Source of the DNA: Coriobacteriaceae bacterium
Lineage (GTDB): Bacteria; Actinomycetota; Coriobacteriia; Coriobacteriales; Coriobacteriaceae
Assembly: GCA_902399975.1 (NCBI GenBank)
Contig: CABOHA010000002.1
Span: 227,843-291,842 of the forward strand
Direction of reading: 5' to 3'
DNA: 64,000 bases
In this document: piece by piece, positions 51,926-60,160 of the stretch
Numbering within the stretch: the stretch's first letter is position 1
How the letters are laid out: every line of letters begins with the position of its first letter
Translations under genes and position numbers: made by a program
The notes under the pieces: generated by a model
Seen by the model: only the letters and a program-made list of their open reading frames with translations
Databases searched by the model: none
What the model was told of the DNA's origin: nothing

Positions 51926-54553
51926 ATGAGAATCGATAAGCTGGCAATGACGTCGCGCGAGGCGCTGCAGACCGCCATGAGCACGGCTGCCGACGCGCAG
52001 GCCGGCGCGGTGGAGCCGATTCACCTGCTGTCCGCCCTGCTTGGTGCCGGCGAGCGCAATATCTCCGTGATCATCGAGCGCATCGGCGCCGATCCGGCCC
52101 AGCTTGCACGCTCCACACAAGATGCCATCGACCGCGCGCCCAAGGTTTCGGGCGAGGGCCAGCAGATGGGCCTGTCCAACGAGCTCGTCCGCGTCATCGA
52201 AAAGGCCGAGAAGAAGGCCACCAAGATGGGCGACAGCTTTGTGGTGACCGAGCATCTGCTGATGGCACTTGCCGAGGACAAGGGCGAGGCCGGCCGCGTT
52301 CTGCGCGACGCTGGCGTCACCAAGGAGCGCATTGAGCAGGTTTACGAGGAGCTGCGCGGCGATGACCGCGTAACGTCTGCCGAGGACAAGACGCAGTTTG
52401 AGGCGCTGGAGCAGTACGGTCGCAACATCTGCGACCTCGCCCGCGCCGGCAAGCTCGACCCGGTCATCGGCCGTACCGACGAGATTCGCCGTACCATCCA
52501 GGTACTGTCGCGCCGCACCAAGAACAACCCCGTGCTCATCGGCGAGCCGGGCGTCGGCAAGACGGCCATCGTCGAGGGCATCGCCCAGCGTATCGTGGCC
52601 GGCGACGTGCCGAGCACCCTGCGCGACCGCGACCTCATCGAGCTCGACATGAGCGCGCTGGTCGCCGGCGCCAAGTACCGCGGCGAGTTCGAGGACCGCT
52701 TGAAGGCCGTGCTCAAGGAAGTACAAAAATCCGAGGGTAAGGTCATCCTGTTCATCGATGAGCTCCACACCATCGTGGGCGCGGGTGCCACCGAGGGCTC
52801 CATGGATGCCGGCAACATCCTCAAGCCTGCGCTCGCCCGTGGCGACCTGCATGCGATCGGCGCGACCACGCTCGACGAGTACCGTAAGTACATCGAGAAG
52901 GACGCGGCACTCGCCCGACGTTTCCAGACCGTGATGGTCTCCGAGCCCACCGTCGAGGACACCATCTCGATTCTGCGTGGCCTCAAGGAGAAGTACGAGA
53001 TCTTCCACGGCGTGCATATCACCGATAGCGCGCTCGTGGCCGCCGCCGACCTCTCCGATCGCTACATCGCTGACCGCTTCCTGCCCGATAAGGCCATCGA
53101 CCTGGTCGATGAGGCGGCAAGCCGCCTGCGCATGGAGCTCGACAGCATGCCGGTCGAGATCGACGCCACCACGCGTCAGCTCACCCAGCTGCAGATCGAG
53201 GAGCAGGCGCTCATGAAGGAGACCGACGACGCCTCCAAGGAGCGTCTGGAGGCTCTGCGCCAAGAGATCGCTGAGGTCCAAGAAAAGCTCAACGTGCAAA
53301 AGGCCGGCTGGCTCAACCAGAAGAACGCTATCGACCACGTGCAGGAGCTCAAGGGGCAGCTCGACGAGGCCAAGAGCGAAGAGGAGCGCGCAACGCGCAA
53401 TGGCGATCTGGGCCGTGCGTCCGAGCTGCGCTACTCCGTGATTCCGGGTCTGCAGCAGCAGATTCAGGATTCCGAGGTTGCGCTCGAGGCACAAAAAGAG
53501 CAGGACGGCGAGGGCCTCAACGAGCAGGTGACCTCCGACGAGATTGCCGAGGTCGTGAGTGCCTGGACCGGCGTGCCCGTGTCCAAGATGATGCAGGGCG
53601 AGCTCGACAAGCTCAAGGGCCTGGAGGGCGAGCTGCATAAGCGCGTCATCGGTCAGGACGAGGCCGTGTCCGCTGTGGCCGCGGCCGTGCGCCGTAGCCG
53701 TGCGGGCCTCTCCGATCCGGACAAGCCCATCGGCAGCTTCTTCTTCCTGGGCCCCACCGGCGTAGGCAAGACCGAGCTCGCCAAGGCGCTGGCCGAGTGC
53801 CTGTTCGATGACGAGCGCGCGCTCGTGCGTATCGACATGTCCGAGTATATGGAGAAGTTCAGCGTCCAGCGTCTGATCGGTGCGCCTCCGGGATACGTGG
53901 GCTACGACGAGGGCGGCCAGCTAACCGAGGCCGTGCGCTGTCGTCCGTACTCCGTAATCTTGCTCGACGAGATGGAGAAGGCTCATCCGGATGTCTTCAA
54001 CGTGCTGTTGCAGGTGCTTGATGACGGCCGTCTGACCGATGGCCAGGGTCGCCAGGTGTCCTTCAAGAACACGATTATCATCATGACGTCCAACGTGGGC
54101 TCCAAGGCCATCGCCGATCTGTCCGGTAAGGACGAGGAAGAGATGCGCCATCAGGTCGATGCGGCCATGGCTCAGACCTTCCGCCCCGAGTTCCTCAACC
54201 GCATCGACGATATCGTGGTGTTCCATCCGCTCGGCATGGCGCAAATCGAAAAGATCGTCGATATCCAGCTTGCCGATGTCCGTGCACGTCTGGCCAAGGA
54301 GCGCATGACGCTTGCCATCACCCCGGCGGCCAAGCAGATGCTCGCCGTGGGTGGCCTGGACCCCGTGTTCGGTGCCCGTCCGCTCAAGCGCCTGGTCCAG
54401 CGCGAGGTCGTGGACGCCATCGCCGCCGCCATCATCGACGGTACGGTGCGCGAGGGCGATCAGGTGACGGTCGATGCCGACAAGGACGGCGGCTTTACCG
54501 TCGTGTGCGACAACACGCCGGCGGCCACCTACGAGGTCCCCAACGCGCAGTAG
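51926..54553 (+). CDS. clpB: Disaggregase ClpB
   Basis: An 875-residue Hsp100 ATPase that works with DnaK to rescue aggregated proteins. N-domain 1-145; first AAA domain with Walker A GEPGVGKT at 206-213 and Walker [10 protein letters not shown] near 275; coiled M-domain about 400-530; second AAA domain with GPTGVGKT near 610 and [14 protein letters not shown]. The M-domain makes it ClpB rather than ClpA/C. GAGAGGTG precedes the ATG. The operator shared with dnaK suggests common control by HspR. A terminator follows. Confidence 0.96.
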   Translation: MRIDKLAMTSREALQTAMSTAADAQAGAVEPIHLLSALLGAGERNISVIIERIGADPAQLARSTQDAIDRAPKVSGEGQQMGLSNELVRVIEKAEKKATKMGDSFVVTEHLLMALAEDKGEAGRVLRDAGVTKERIEQVYEELRGDDRVTSAEDKTQFEALEQYGRNICDLARAGKLDPVIGRTDEIRRTIQVLSRRTKNNPVLIGEPGVGKTAIVEGIAQRIVAGDVPSTLRDRDLIELDMSALVAGAKYRGEFEDRLKAVLKEVQKSEGKVILFIDELHTIVGAGATEGSMDAGNILKPALARGDLHAIGATTLDEYRKYIEKDAALARRFQTVMVSEPTVEDTISILRGLKEKYEIFHGVHITDSALVAAADLSDRYIADRFLPDKAIDLVDEAASRLRMELDSMPVEIDATTRQLTQLQIEEQALMKETDDASKERLEALRQEIAEVQEKLNVQKAGWLNQKNAIDHVQELKGQLDEAKSEEERATRNGDLGRASELRYSVIPGLQQQIQDSEVALEAQKEQDGEGLNEQVTSDEIAEVVSAWTGVPVSKMMQGELDKLKGLEGELHKRVIGQDEAVSAVAAAVRRSRAGLSDPDKPIGSFFFLGPTGVGKTELAKALAECLFDDERALVRIDMSEYMEKFSVQRLIGAPPGYVGYDEGGQLTEAVRCRPYSVILLDEMEKAHPDVFNVLLQVLDDGRLTDGQGRQVSFKNTIIIMTSNVGSKAIADLSGKDEEEMRHQVDAAMAQTFRPEFLNRIDDIVVFHPLGMAQIEKIVDIQLADVRARLAKERMTLAITPAAKQMLAVGGLDPVFGARPLKRLVQREVVDAIAAAIIDGTVREGDQVTVDADKDGGFTVVCDNTPAATYEVPNAQ

Positions 54554-54597
54554 GTTTTTGGCGCATGCCTTACAATCTGCCTTTTGAGCCGAACGCC

Positions 54598-54634
54598 AAG
54601 GGCGGCGGATCCAATTGGGTCCGCCGCCCTTTTT
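54598..54634 (+). terminator. Terminator after clpB
   Basis: AAGGGCGGCGGATCC pairs with GGGTCCGCCGCCCTT around AATT with one mismatch, followed by TTTT. Confidence 0.93.
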
Positions 54635-54684
54635 CGTGCGACAATCGATAATGCTGAACGGATGCGATGCAAGGAGCTATGCAG

Positions 54685-54879
54685 ATGAAAGACGAGATCA
54701 AGACAAGCGCGCCGGCGACCGATGCAGCACCCGCCGCACCCAAGCCTGCGCCTAAGCCGGCACCCAAGCCGCGCGACCCCTATATCCGCGCCGAGAACGA
54801 GGATGACGACGGCTACGATCCCTACAGCGATCGCCGCCCCGAGCGCGAGCCCCTCTTCGAAGCCGACCCCTGGCGCTAA
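54685..54879 (+). CDS. Small Pro/Ala-rich protein, unknown
   Basis: A 64-residue, probably disordered protein. A PKPAPKPAPKPRDPY stretch is followed by acidic ENEDDDGYDPY and the end FEADPWR. AAGGAG (54671-54676) suits the ATG at 54685 better than the one at 54679. I do not recognise a family. It is monocistronic after the clpB terminator. Confidence 0.6.
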   Translation: MKDEIKTSAPATDAAPAAPKPAPKPAPKPRDPYIRAENEDDDGYDPYSDRRPEREPLFEADPWR

Positions 54880-55013
54880 GTAGCTCATTTGGGACGGGGC
54901 TCTTTTAGCTACTTGGGCTGCTATGTGAGCCAGCATCTAATAGGAGCCGCTAGCCCTGGCCTTTGATGTTCGGCAACAGAAAAACTTGCTTAGCTACTAA
55001 TCAAGTTACACGT

Positions 55014-55073
55014 AATCTTGCTCTCCTGCTAATCAAGAATCGTTATAATCTTGATTAGCAGGAGAGCAAGATT
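55014..55073. promoter_or_regulatory. 25-bp-arm perfect palindrome at the AAA ATPase gene start
   Basis: Arms 55014-55038 and 55049-55073 are exact complements around a 10-base centre. The sequence TATAAT (55044-55049) lies at the centre and the ribosome site GGAG (55074-55077) follows directly. It could be an operator over a promoter or, if transcribed, a hairpin next to the ribosome site. A partial extra unit, CTACTAATCAAG, lies at about 54995-55006. Confidence 0.75.
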
Positions 55074-55081
55074 GGAGAATT

Positions 55082-56434
55082 ATGGCATTCAACGACTTGG
55101 TGGCTCAAAAAATAAAGGACTTTGAGCAACAGGGGATTCCGCAGGTCTTTGAGCGCGACCTTGATCTGGGCAACCCGCAGGAGCCAAAGCGCGACAACAT
55201 CGTATATGTGATTGTGGGCGCCCGTCGTTGTGGAAAGACGTATCGCCTGTATCAGGAGATGCGGCGGCTTCAGGGCCAAGGCGTCGAGCTTGACCGGATG
55301 CTATATTTCAATTTTGAGGATGAGCGCTTGCGTCCGTATGAGCCATCGCTACTAGCGGACGTGCTCGATACATTCTATGCACTATATCCTGCTGCTCGAG
55401 GCGAGGGCGCCTACCTTTTCTTTGACGAGATCCAGGAAATACCCGAATGGGGTGCGTTTCTGCGACGCGTGGTCGATACGGAGAAGGCGACCGTTTACGT
55501 GACGGGATCTTCTTCTAAGATGCTGTCCTCAGAACTTAAGAGCGAGTTCAGGGGCCGTTCTCTTGTGCGAGAGCTTTTTCCGTTGAGTTTTTCGGAATAC
55601 GTCCGATATAAGACGGGGAGCGTTCCTGAGTCGAACGCGCCCTTCTCCTCAAGCGCTGCAGCGTTGCTCCGACACCATCTGGTCGGATATCTCGAGCGAG
55701 GGGGATTCATCGCGACACTTGAGCAGACGCCCGCAGACGCGATTCAGCTGCTACAGGAATATGCGTCGCGAACGGTCGCTATGGACGTTGTGGAGCGTTA
55801 CGACGTCAAGAGCCCTCGTTTGGCCTCACTGTTTCTGACGCGGTGTATGGCATCTTCGGGACGAGAGCTGTCGGTGAACAAGGTGTACAACGAGTTCAAG
55901 AGCAGGCAGATACCCGTCAGTCGTAATTCGCTCAGCGACTTACTTGAGTATTACGAGGACGCCTACCTGCTGTTTTCTGTGCCGGAGTTTACGCGTTCAC
56001 TTGCAAATAATACGCGGTCTGCGTCTAAAGTCTACGCTGTCGATCCTGCGATGTTTGGAGCATTCTCTCCCGCATCGGCATTGGACCAGGGCCAGAGGCT
56101 CGAGACTGCGGTGTTCAATGCGCTCAGAAGAAGGACTCCTGCGGTGCGGGTCGGTTCGGTCTGCCGCCTACTGGTCAAGGAGAAGAATAAAAGCCATGAG
56201 GTTGACTTTGTGGCTGGGGATGCACTTCTCATGCAGGCTTATAGCCTGACTCAGGTGAGTGTGGATATGGCAAGCGAGAAAACGCGCGAACGCGAAATTG
56301 CAGCCCTCGATGCCTCGATGGCCCAGTTTGATCTTGGCGAGTCGGTAATCGTTACTATGGATGAACAGGCCGATATTCCATGTGAACACGGTGTGGTACA
56401 CGCTGTGCCCGCATGGAAGTGGCTCCTTGCCTAA
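55082..56434 (+). CDS. AAA ATPase of the DUF4143 type
   Basis: A 450-residue protein. The ATPase domain has Walker A GARRCGKT (46-53) and Walker B YLFFDEIQE (D115-E116), with sensor VTGSSSKMLSS. A winged-helix-like region and the DUF4143 C-terminal domain follow (SRNSLSDLLEYYEDAYLLFSV, then EVDFVAGDALLMQAYSLTQVS with a PD-(D/E)xK-like EVDFV). Such proteins are widespread and poorly understood; some are predicted defence or transfer-associated. Base composition is more AT-rich than in neighbours, suggesting acquisition by transfer. It stands alone behind a long palindrome. Confidence 0.88.
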   Translation: MAFNDLVAQKIKDFEQQGIPQVFERDLDLGNPQEPKRDNIVYVIVGARRCGKTYRLYQEMRRLQGQGVELDRMLYFNFEDERLRPYEPSLLADVLDTFYALYPAARGEGAYLFFDEIQEIPEWGAFLRRVVDTEKATVYVTGSSSKMLSSELKSEFRGRSLVRELFPLSFSEYVRYKTGSVPESNAPFSSSAAALLRHHLVGYLERGGFIATLEQTPADAIQLLQEYASRTVAMDVVERYDVKSPRLASLFLTRCMASSGRELSVNKVYNEFKSRQIPVSRNSLSDLLEYYEDAYLLFSVPEFTRSLANNTRSASKVYAVDPAMFGAFSPASALDQGQRLETAVFNALRRRTPAVRVGSVCRLLVKEKNKSHEVDFVAGDALLMQAYSLTQVSVDMASEKTREREIAALDASMAQFDLGESVIVTMDEQADIPCEHGVVHAVPAWKWLLA

Positions 56435-56450
56435 TCATCTACGGATCTGT

Positions 56451-56472
56451 GGGGCCAGGACCTCCTGGCCCC
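56451..56472. terminator. Hairpin between convergent genes
   Basis: GGGGCCAGGA and TCCTGGCCCC pair around CC, followed by TTC. It serves the AAA ATPase gene and probably the opposing gene. Confidence 0.8.
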
Positions 56473-56507
56473 TTCATCACGGTTGGGGAGTACCATGATG
56501 CGCCCGG

Positions 56508-57995
56508 CTAGTCCTGGGCCTTGATGCTCGGCAGCAGAATCTGGGCGATGTAGTCGCATTCGAGCTTGGTGGCAGCGTCGGCCTTGCCGTCTTTGCCGAC
56601 CAGCACGCTCTTGATCTGGCTGTAGGTGTAGCGGTTGCCGGTCGTAAGCTCGACAAGCTCAATGGCTGTGTCCATGGGATAGGTCGACACGGGGTTCTGC
56701 GTGCGCCCGTTGATGGTCTGGGGCACCACGTACGGATAGACGGGGCCGCTGGCGTAGACGGTATAACCGTTGCCTAGATTGGCCGCACCCAAAACCGTAT
56801 CGCCCTCATCGGGCGTAAAGCTCTCGCCCTCGCGCACCGCGACGAGCGTCACAATCGGCGTATCGCTGTCGCCGGCAAGATAGATGCATAGCGTGCTGCC
56901 ATTTTGCCAAGTCTCGACCTTGCCGTACCATTCGACGGGGATATCGAGCTGGTAGAGGTCGGTTGCCTTGTGACGGGCGTCGGCATCACGGGCTGCCTGT
57001 GCCTTTTGCGCGCTCACGGCATTGACGGCGGCGTCGCGCCGCGCGGTTGCCGCCTGCTGGAGCACCTTGGCGGTGGCGGCGGAGCTCGCGCCGCCTTCCT
57101 CGGCATACTTGGCGGCGGCGTCGATCTGGTCGTTGGTTACCGTGTCGGCCGAAGGCACCTTGAGTTTAAAGGCAGCCTGGGCACTTAAATCCTGTCCATC
57201 GCTCTTAACGGTGACCTGCGTCTTGGTGGTCGGGACGGTATAGATGGTGCCGTCGGCCGCGATGGGGGAGGCAGCGATGGAGAGCGTGTAATCGCCGGGC
57301 AGCAGTTTGATGCCGCGGCCGTGCTCGTCAACGTAGAGCGTTTCGCTCACAGAAGAGCCGTCGGAGTCCTGGCCACTCACCTGCACGGGGATCTTCGAGC
57401 CGGTGGAGCAGTCGAGTCCCGCGGCATGTACGCCAATTTGCACCGACATCATGGTATGGGCGTTTGCGGCAACTACGGCGGCCTGCTCTTGCTGGTATCC
57501 GTTCCAAGCCGCATAGCCCGCGCCGCCGGCGACGAGCGCGACAGCCACGACACCGGCGACCATCAGATTGCGGCGCTTGGGCGACATCTTACGATGACGA
57601 ACCTCGGCTTCGTGTGCCGAGGGAGCGGACGGCAGGGGAATATCTCCCATGGCGATGGTCTCGTCGACGACTGGCGCAGAGCCCAAGCCGGGGAGCTCGC
57701 GGGTGAGCGATTCGTCGACGGGCAAGTCGCCAAGCAGGGAGGTCTCATCTCCCGCGTTGGGTTCCGGTTGGCCATTGCCCTCGTCATCGCCTTTTTCGAC
57801 ATCGGCTTCATCGCGAGCATCCTCGACGTCGTCGCCCGTATCCGGTATGCCATCGCCCGCCGCGTCCTGCATGTCGACGATTGTCTCGTCAAACGCAACT
57901 TCGTCCAGCGAAAACCGGTCTAGGCTCTCCAAGGCCTCGGCGCACGCCGCTGCATCTTGGGCCGCGTCCTCTTGGCCCCTCGTCTCATTTTCCAT
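56508..57995 (-). CDS. Anchored protein with acidic cytoplasmic head, unknown
   Basis: A 495-residue protein. Residues 1-140 are acidic and low-complexity. One membrane segment lies at 144-164 (NLMVAGVVAVALVAGGAGYA). The outside part has a strand-rich segment, an Ala-rich helical segment (TAKVLQQAATARRDAAVNAV), and a last domain with DIPVEWYGKVETWQNGSTLCI and LPSIKAQD at the end. I do not recognise a family. It stands alone. GGGGGATAT precedes the ATG. Confidence 0.75.
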   Translation of the reverse strand: MENETRGQEDAAQDAAACAEALESLDRFSLDEVAFDETIVDMQDAAGDGIPDTGDDVEDARDEADVEKGDDEGNGQPEPNAGDETSLLGDLPVDESLTRELPGLGSAPVVDETIAMGDIPLPSAPSAHEAEVRHRKMSPKRRNLMVAGVVAVALVAGGAGYAAWNGYQQEQAAVVAANAHTMMSVQIGVHAAGLDCSTGSKIPVQVSGQDSDGSSVSETLYVDEHGRGIKLLPGDYTLSIAASPIAADGTIYTVPTTKTQVTVKSDGQDLSAQAAFKLKVPSADTVTNDQIDAAAKYAEEGGASSAATAKVLQQAATARRDAAVNAVSAQKAQAARDADARHKATDLYQLDIPVEWYGKVETWQNGSTLCIYLAGDSDTPIVTLVAVREGESFTPDEGDTVLGAANLGNGYTVYASGPVYPYVVPQTINGRTQNPVSTYPMDTAIELVELTTGNRYTYSQIKSVLVGKDGKADAATKLECDYIAQILLPSIKAQD

Positions 57996-58133
57996 ATATC
58001 CCCCAAGCTCAATATCGGGACAACAATGTACCCAAAATTAAGGTCACATAGAGCTGGCGTGCAGTCGGAAATTCGATTTTATCTGCGCGATACATTGTGA
58101 ATATGTGCATGAATGCACGCGCGACAGCAAAAA

Positions 58134-58170
58134 GCCCCCGGAAAGCAAACGAATTGCTTTCCGGGGGCTG
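58134..58170 (-). terminator. Terminator of the DUF5692 gene
   Basis: AGCCCCCGGAAAGCAA pairs perfectly with TTGCTTTCCGGGGGCT around a 5-base loop, and TTTTT follows on the minus strand. Confidence 0.93.
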
Positions 58171-58237
58171 CGCATAACGCGAGATTACGGAGCCAAAGAG
58201 ACGCGCCTACATCCAAATGCGGACGGCAGCGAGCGCG

Positions 58238-59245
58238 TTACTCGGCGTGTGCGTAATCCACCTTGGCGCGGCGAGCGGTAGCCTTCTCCCAATCGCTGGT
58301 GCCCTCAAAGACATCCTGCTTGTAGGGATTGCGGCCGAGCTTCTTGGCGCGGTAGGCGATGTAGATGATCGCGGCGATGTTGGCGACCAGTGCGGCGATC
58401 GAGACCGCAGTAGCGGCGCTGGGGTCGAGCGTGGAGTGGGTCACAAAGATGGACTCCTCCTGGAAGTACGGGAACACCTGGGCAAACATGCACCAAATGG
58501 CCAGCGTAAAGGCGCGGTTCTGGATCCAACCGCCCTTGTTCCAGATAAAGGCGGCGACGGTGGGCGCCAGCAGCAGCGCAAAGCCGCAGAACCAGGAGTG
58601 GGCGGGCAGGCAGTTGTAGGTGTAGCAGAAGTTCCAGATATCGTAGGCGATGATGTAGACCCAGGTCATGTCGGGCCACAGCATGTCGGTCTTGTCCTCG
58701 GAGGCGTAGACGCTCCACCAACCGGTCATGCAGAAGATGTTGATGATACCGGCGATGCCGTTGAACACGTTGTTCCAGCCGGCAAGCTGCGTAGCACCTT
58801 CGGAGGTGACCCAAGTGGACTGGCCCAGGACAAAGAAGTGATAGGCGCTCTCAAAGTCGGACACGACGGCGATCATGATGTTGATGGCGACGATCACAAA
58901 CGGCCACGCGCGGAACCAGTGCGCCTTGCCGATCTTGCCCCACTGATACTTAATGGCGATGAAGCCCCAGCAACCGGTCAACGCCGCGTAGACCTTGGCG
59001 TAGTGGAACCAGCTGTTCTGGTACACATGGGTGGGGTTGGTGAGCGCCCACTCGGCGCCCTGCGAAACGCCGATGGCGATAGCGACGCAGTAGATGGTCA
59101 TGGCCAGCGGAGCCACGCCAAAGATGATTGCCGCGCCCAGCTTGGTGCGGCGGCCGATCTCGTTGAGCACGATCAGGCCAATAAAGACCATGGCCCAGCC
59201 GGCCCAGTGGATAAGGGTATCGCTACCCCAAACATCGAACAGCAT
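58238..59245 (-). CDS. Polytopic membrane protein, DUF5692 family
   Basis: A 335-residue protein with about eight or nine hydrophobic segments, rich in Trp (LIHWAGWAMVFIGLIVLNEIG, TGWWSVYASEDKTDMLW and others). It matches what I know as the DUF5692 family, whose role is not established. GAAAGGAG precedes the ATG. It lies 63 bp downstream of the TetR gene on the same strand, so it is likely cotranscribed and controlled by TetR. Confidence 0.8.
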   Translation of the reverse strand: MLFDVWGSDTLIHWAGWAMVFIGLIVLNEIGRRTKLGAAIIFGVAPLAMTIYCVAIAIGVSQGAEWALTNPTHVYQNSWFHYAKVYAALTGCWGFIAIKYQWGKIGKAHWFRAWPFVIVAINIMIAVVSDFESAYHFFVLGQSTWVTSEGATQLAGWNNVFNGIAGIINIFCMTGWWSVYASEDKTDMLWPDMTWVYIIAYDIWNFCYTYNCLPAHSWFCGFALLLAPTVAAFIWNKGGWIQNRAFTLAIWCMFAQVFPYFQEESIFVTHSTLDPSAATAVSIAALVANIAAIIYIAYRAKKLGRNPYKQDVFEGTSDWEKATARRAKVDYAHAE

Positions 59246-59308
59246 GCTGCTCTCCTTTCACACGCCCGCGGCCCCTCTTCTGATCGCGGGCAGTTTGGCC
59301 AAATGTCG

Positions 59309-59971
59309 TCAGTTCTGGGGCTTGCGCTCCGGATACTTGGCGGTATAGCCCTCGATGTGGAGTGTCGAGGCGATGATTTCCTTGACCGTCTCGTCGGGCA
59401 CATCGGGGTGCGTGCGGATATACATCAACAACCCCATAATGAGGGTGTAGAACGTCTCGTAGACATGGTCGATGCGTAGCTCATGATGGGCGACAAAATC
59501 CACCACGGTGGTATCGCAGATATACTGCGCCACACGCTGGACCACGTTGTGCAAAAAGCCGCCGTAGAGCGCGCCGCTGCTCGAGGTGAGCGTGCTCGGC
59601 AACTCGTGGCCGCTCACGACCAGGCGCTTAAAGAGCGGAGCAACGGTGTCGAGTGCGCCTTCGATGTCGCCAACCGTGCGGCTGGCGTTCCACTGCTCGA
59701 GCTCGGCGATAAAGCCGTCGATTGCCTCGTCCATAACGGCGGTGACGGCGGCATCCATATCGGCAAAGTAGTGGTAGAACAGCGAACGCGTGCAGCCAGC
59801 CCGCTTGGTCACGGCCGATACCGAAAGATGGGACACACCAAGCTCGGCGCTCACGGCGCGCACAGCGGCGAGGATCTCGCGACGGCGCTCGTCGCCCGTC
59901 AGGCGTTTTGCCGCGCTATCGGATGCGGGGACGGCATCGACCACAGAGATATCTGCTGCGTTGTTGCCCAT
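59309..59971 (-). CDS. TetR-family transcriptional regulator
   Basis: A 220-residue repressor. The N-terminal HTH is RREILAAVRAVSAELGVSHL, then VSAVTKRAGCTRSLFYHYF. The C-terminal ligand domain is helical and has no assigned ligand. Two palindromes lie between it and the divergent oxidoreductase gene. GGCGGCAAAACATG is a weak ribosome context; the ATG is the first of the frame. Confidence 0.9.
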   Translation of the reverse strand: MGNNAADISVVDAVPASDSAAKRLTGDERRREILAAVRAVSAELGVSHLSVSAVTKRAGCTRSLFYHYFADMDAAVTAVMDEAIDGFIAELEQWNASRTVGDIEGALDTVAPLFKRLVVSGHELPSTLTSSSGALYGGFLHNVVQRVAQYICDTTVVDFVAHHELRIDHVYETFYTLIMGLLMYIRTHPDVPDETVKEIIASTLHIEGYTAKYPERKPQN

Positions 59972-60029
59972 GTTTTGCCGCCTTTCATCCTCTTTTGCCT
60001 GACCGTTCGCCTAACAGTCTTGAATATTG

Positions 60030-60067
60030 TTGACGGTTCGTCAATACTATTTTTGACACAATGTCAA
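60030..60067. promoter_or_regulatory. Tandem TTGAC-N5-GTCAA operators
   Basis: TTGAC-GGTTC-GTCAA (60030-60044) and TTGAC-ACAAT-GTCAA (60053-60067) have centres 23 bp apart in the divergent spacer. This arrangement fits binding of two TetR dimers. Both flanking genes are probably controlled. Confidence 0.8.
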
Positions 60068-60160
60068 CAATGGCGGGTGAAAGGCATGGGGGCATGCCCG
60101 GCCTGCAAAAAAAGAGGGGCGCTGCGGTCTCGCCGGGCTGTGGCAAGAGAAGGGACGACT

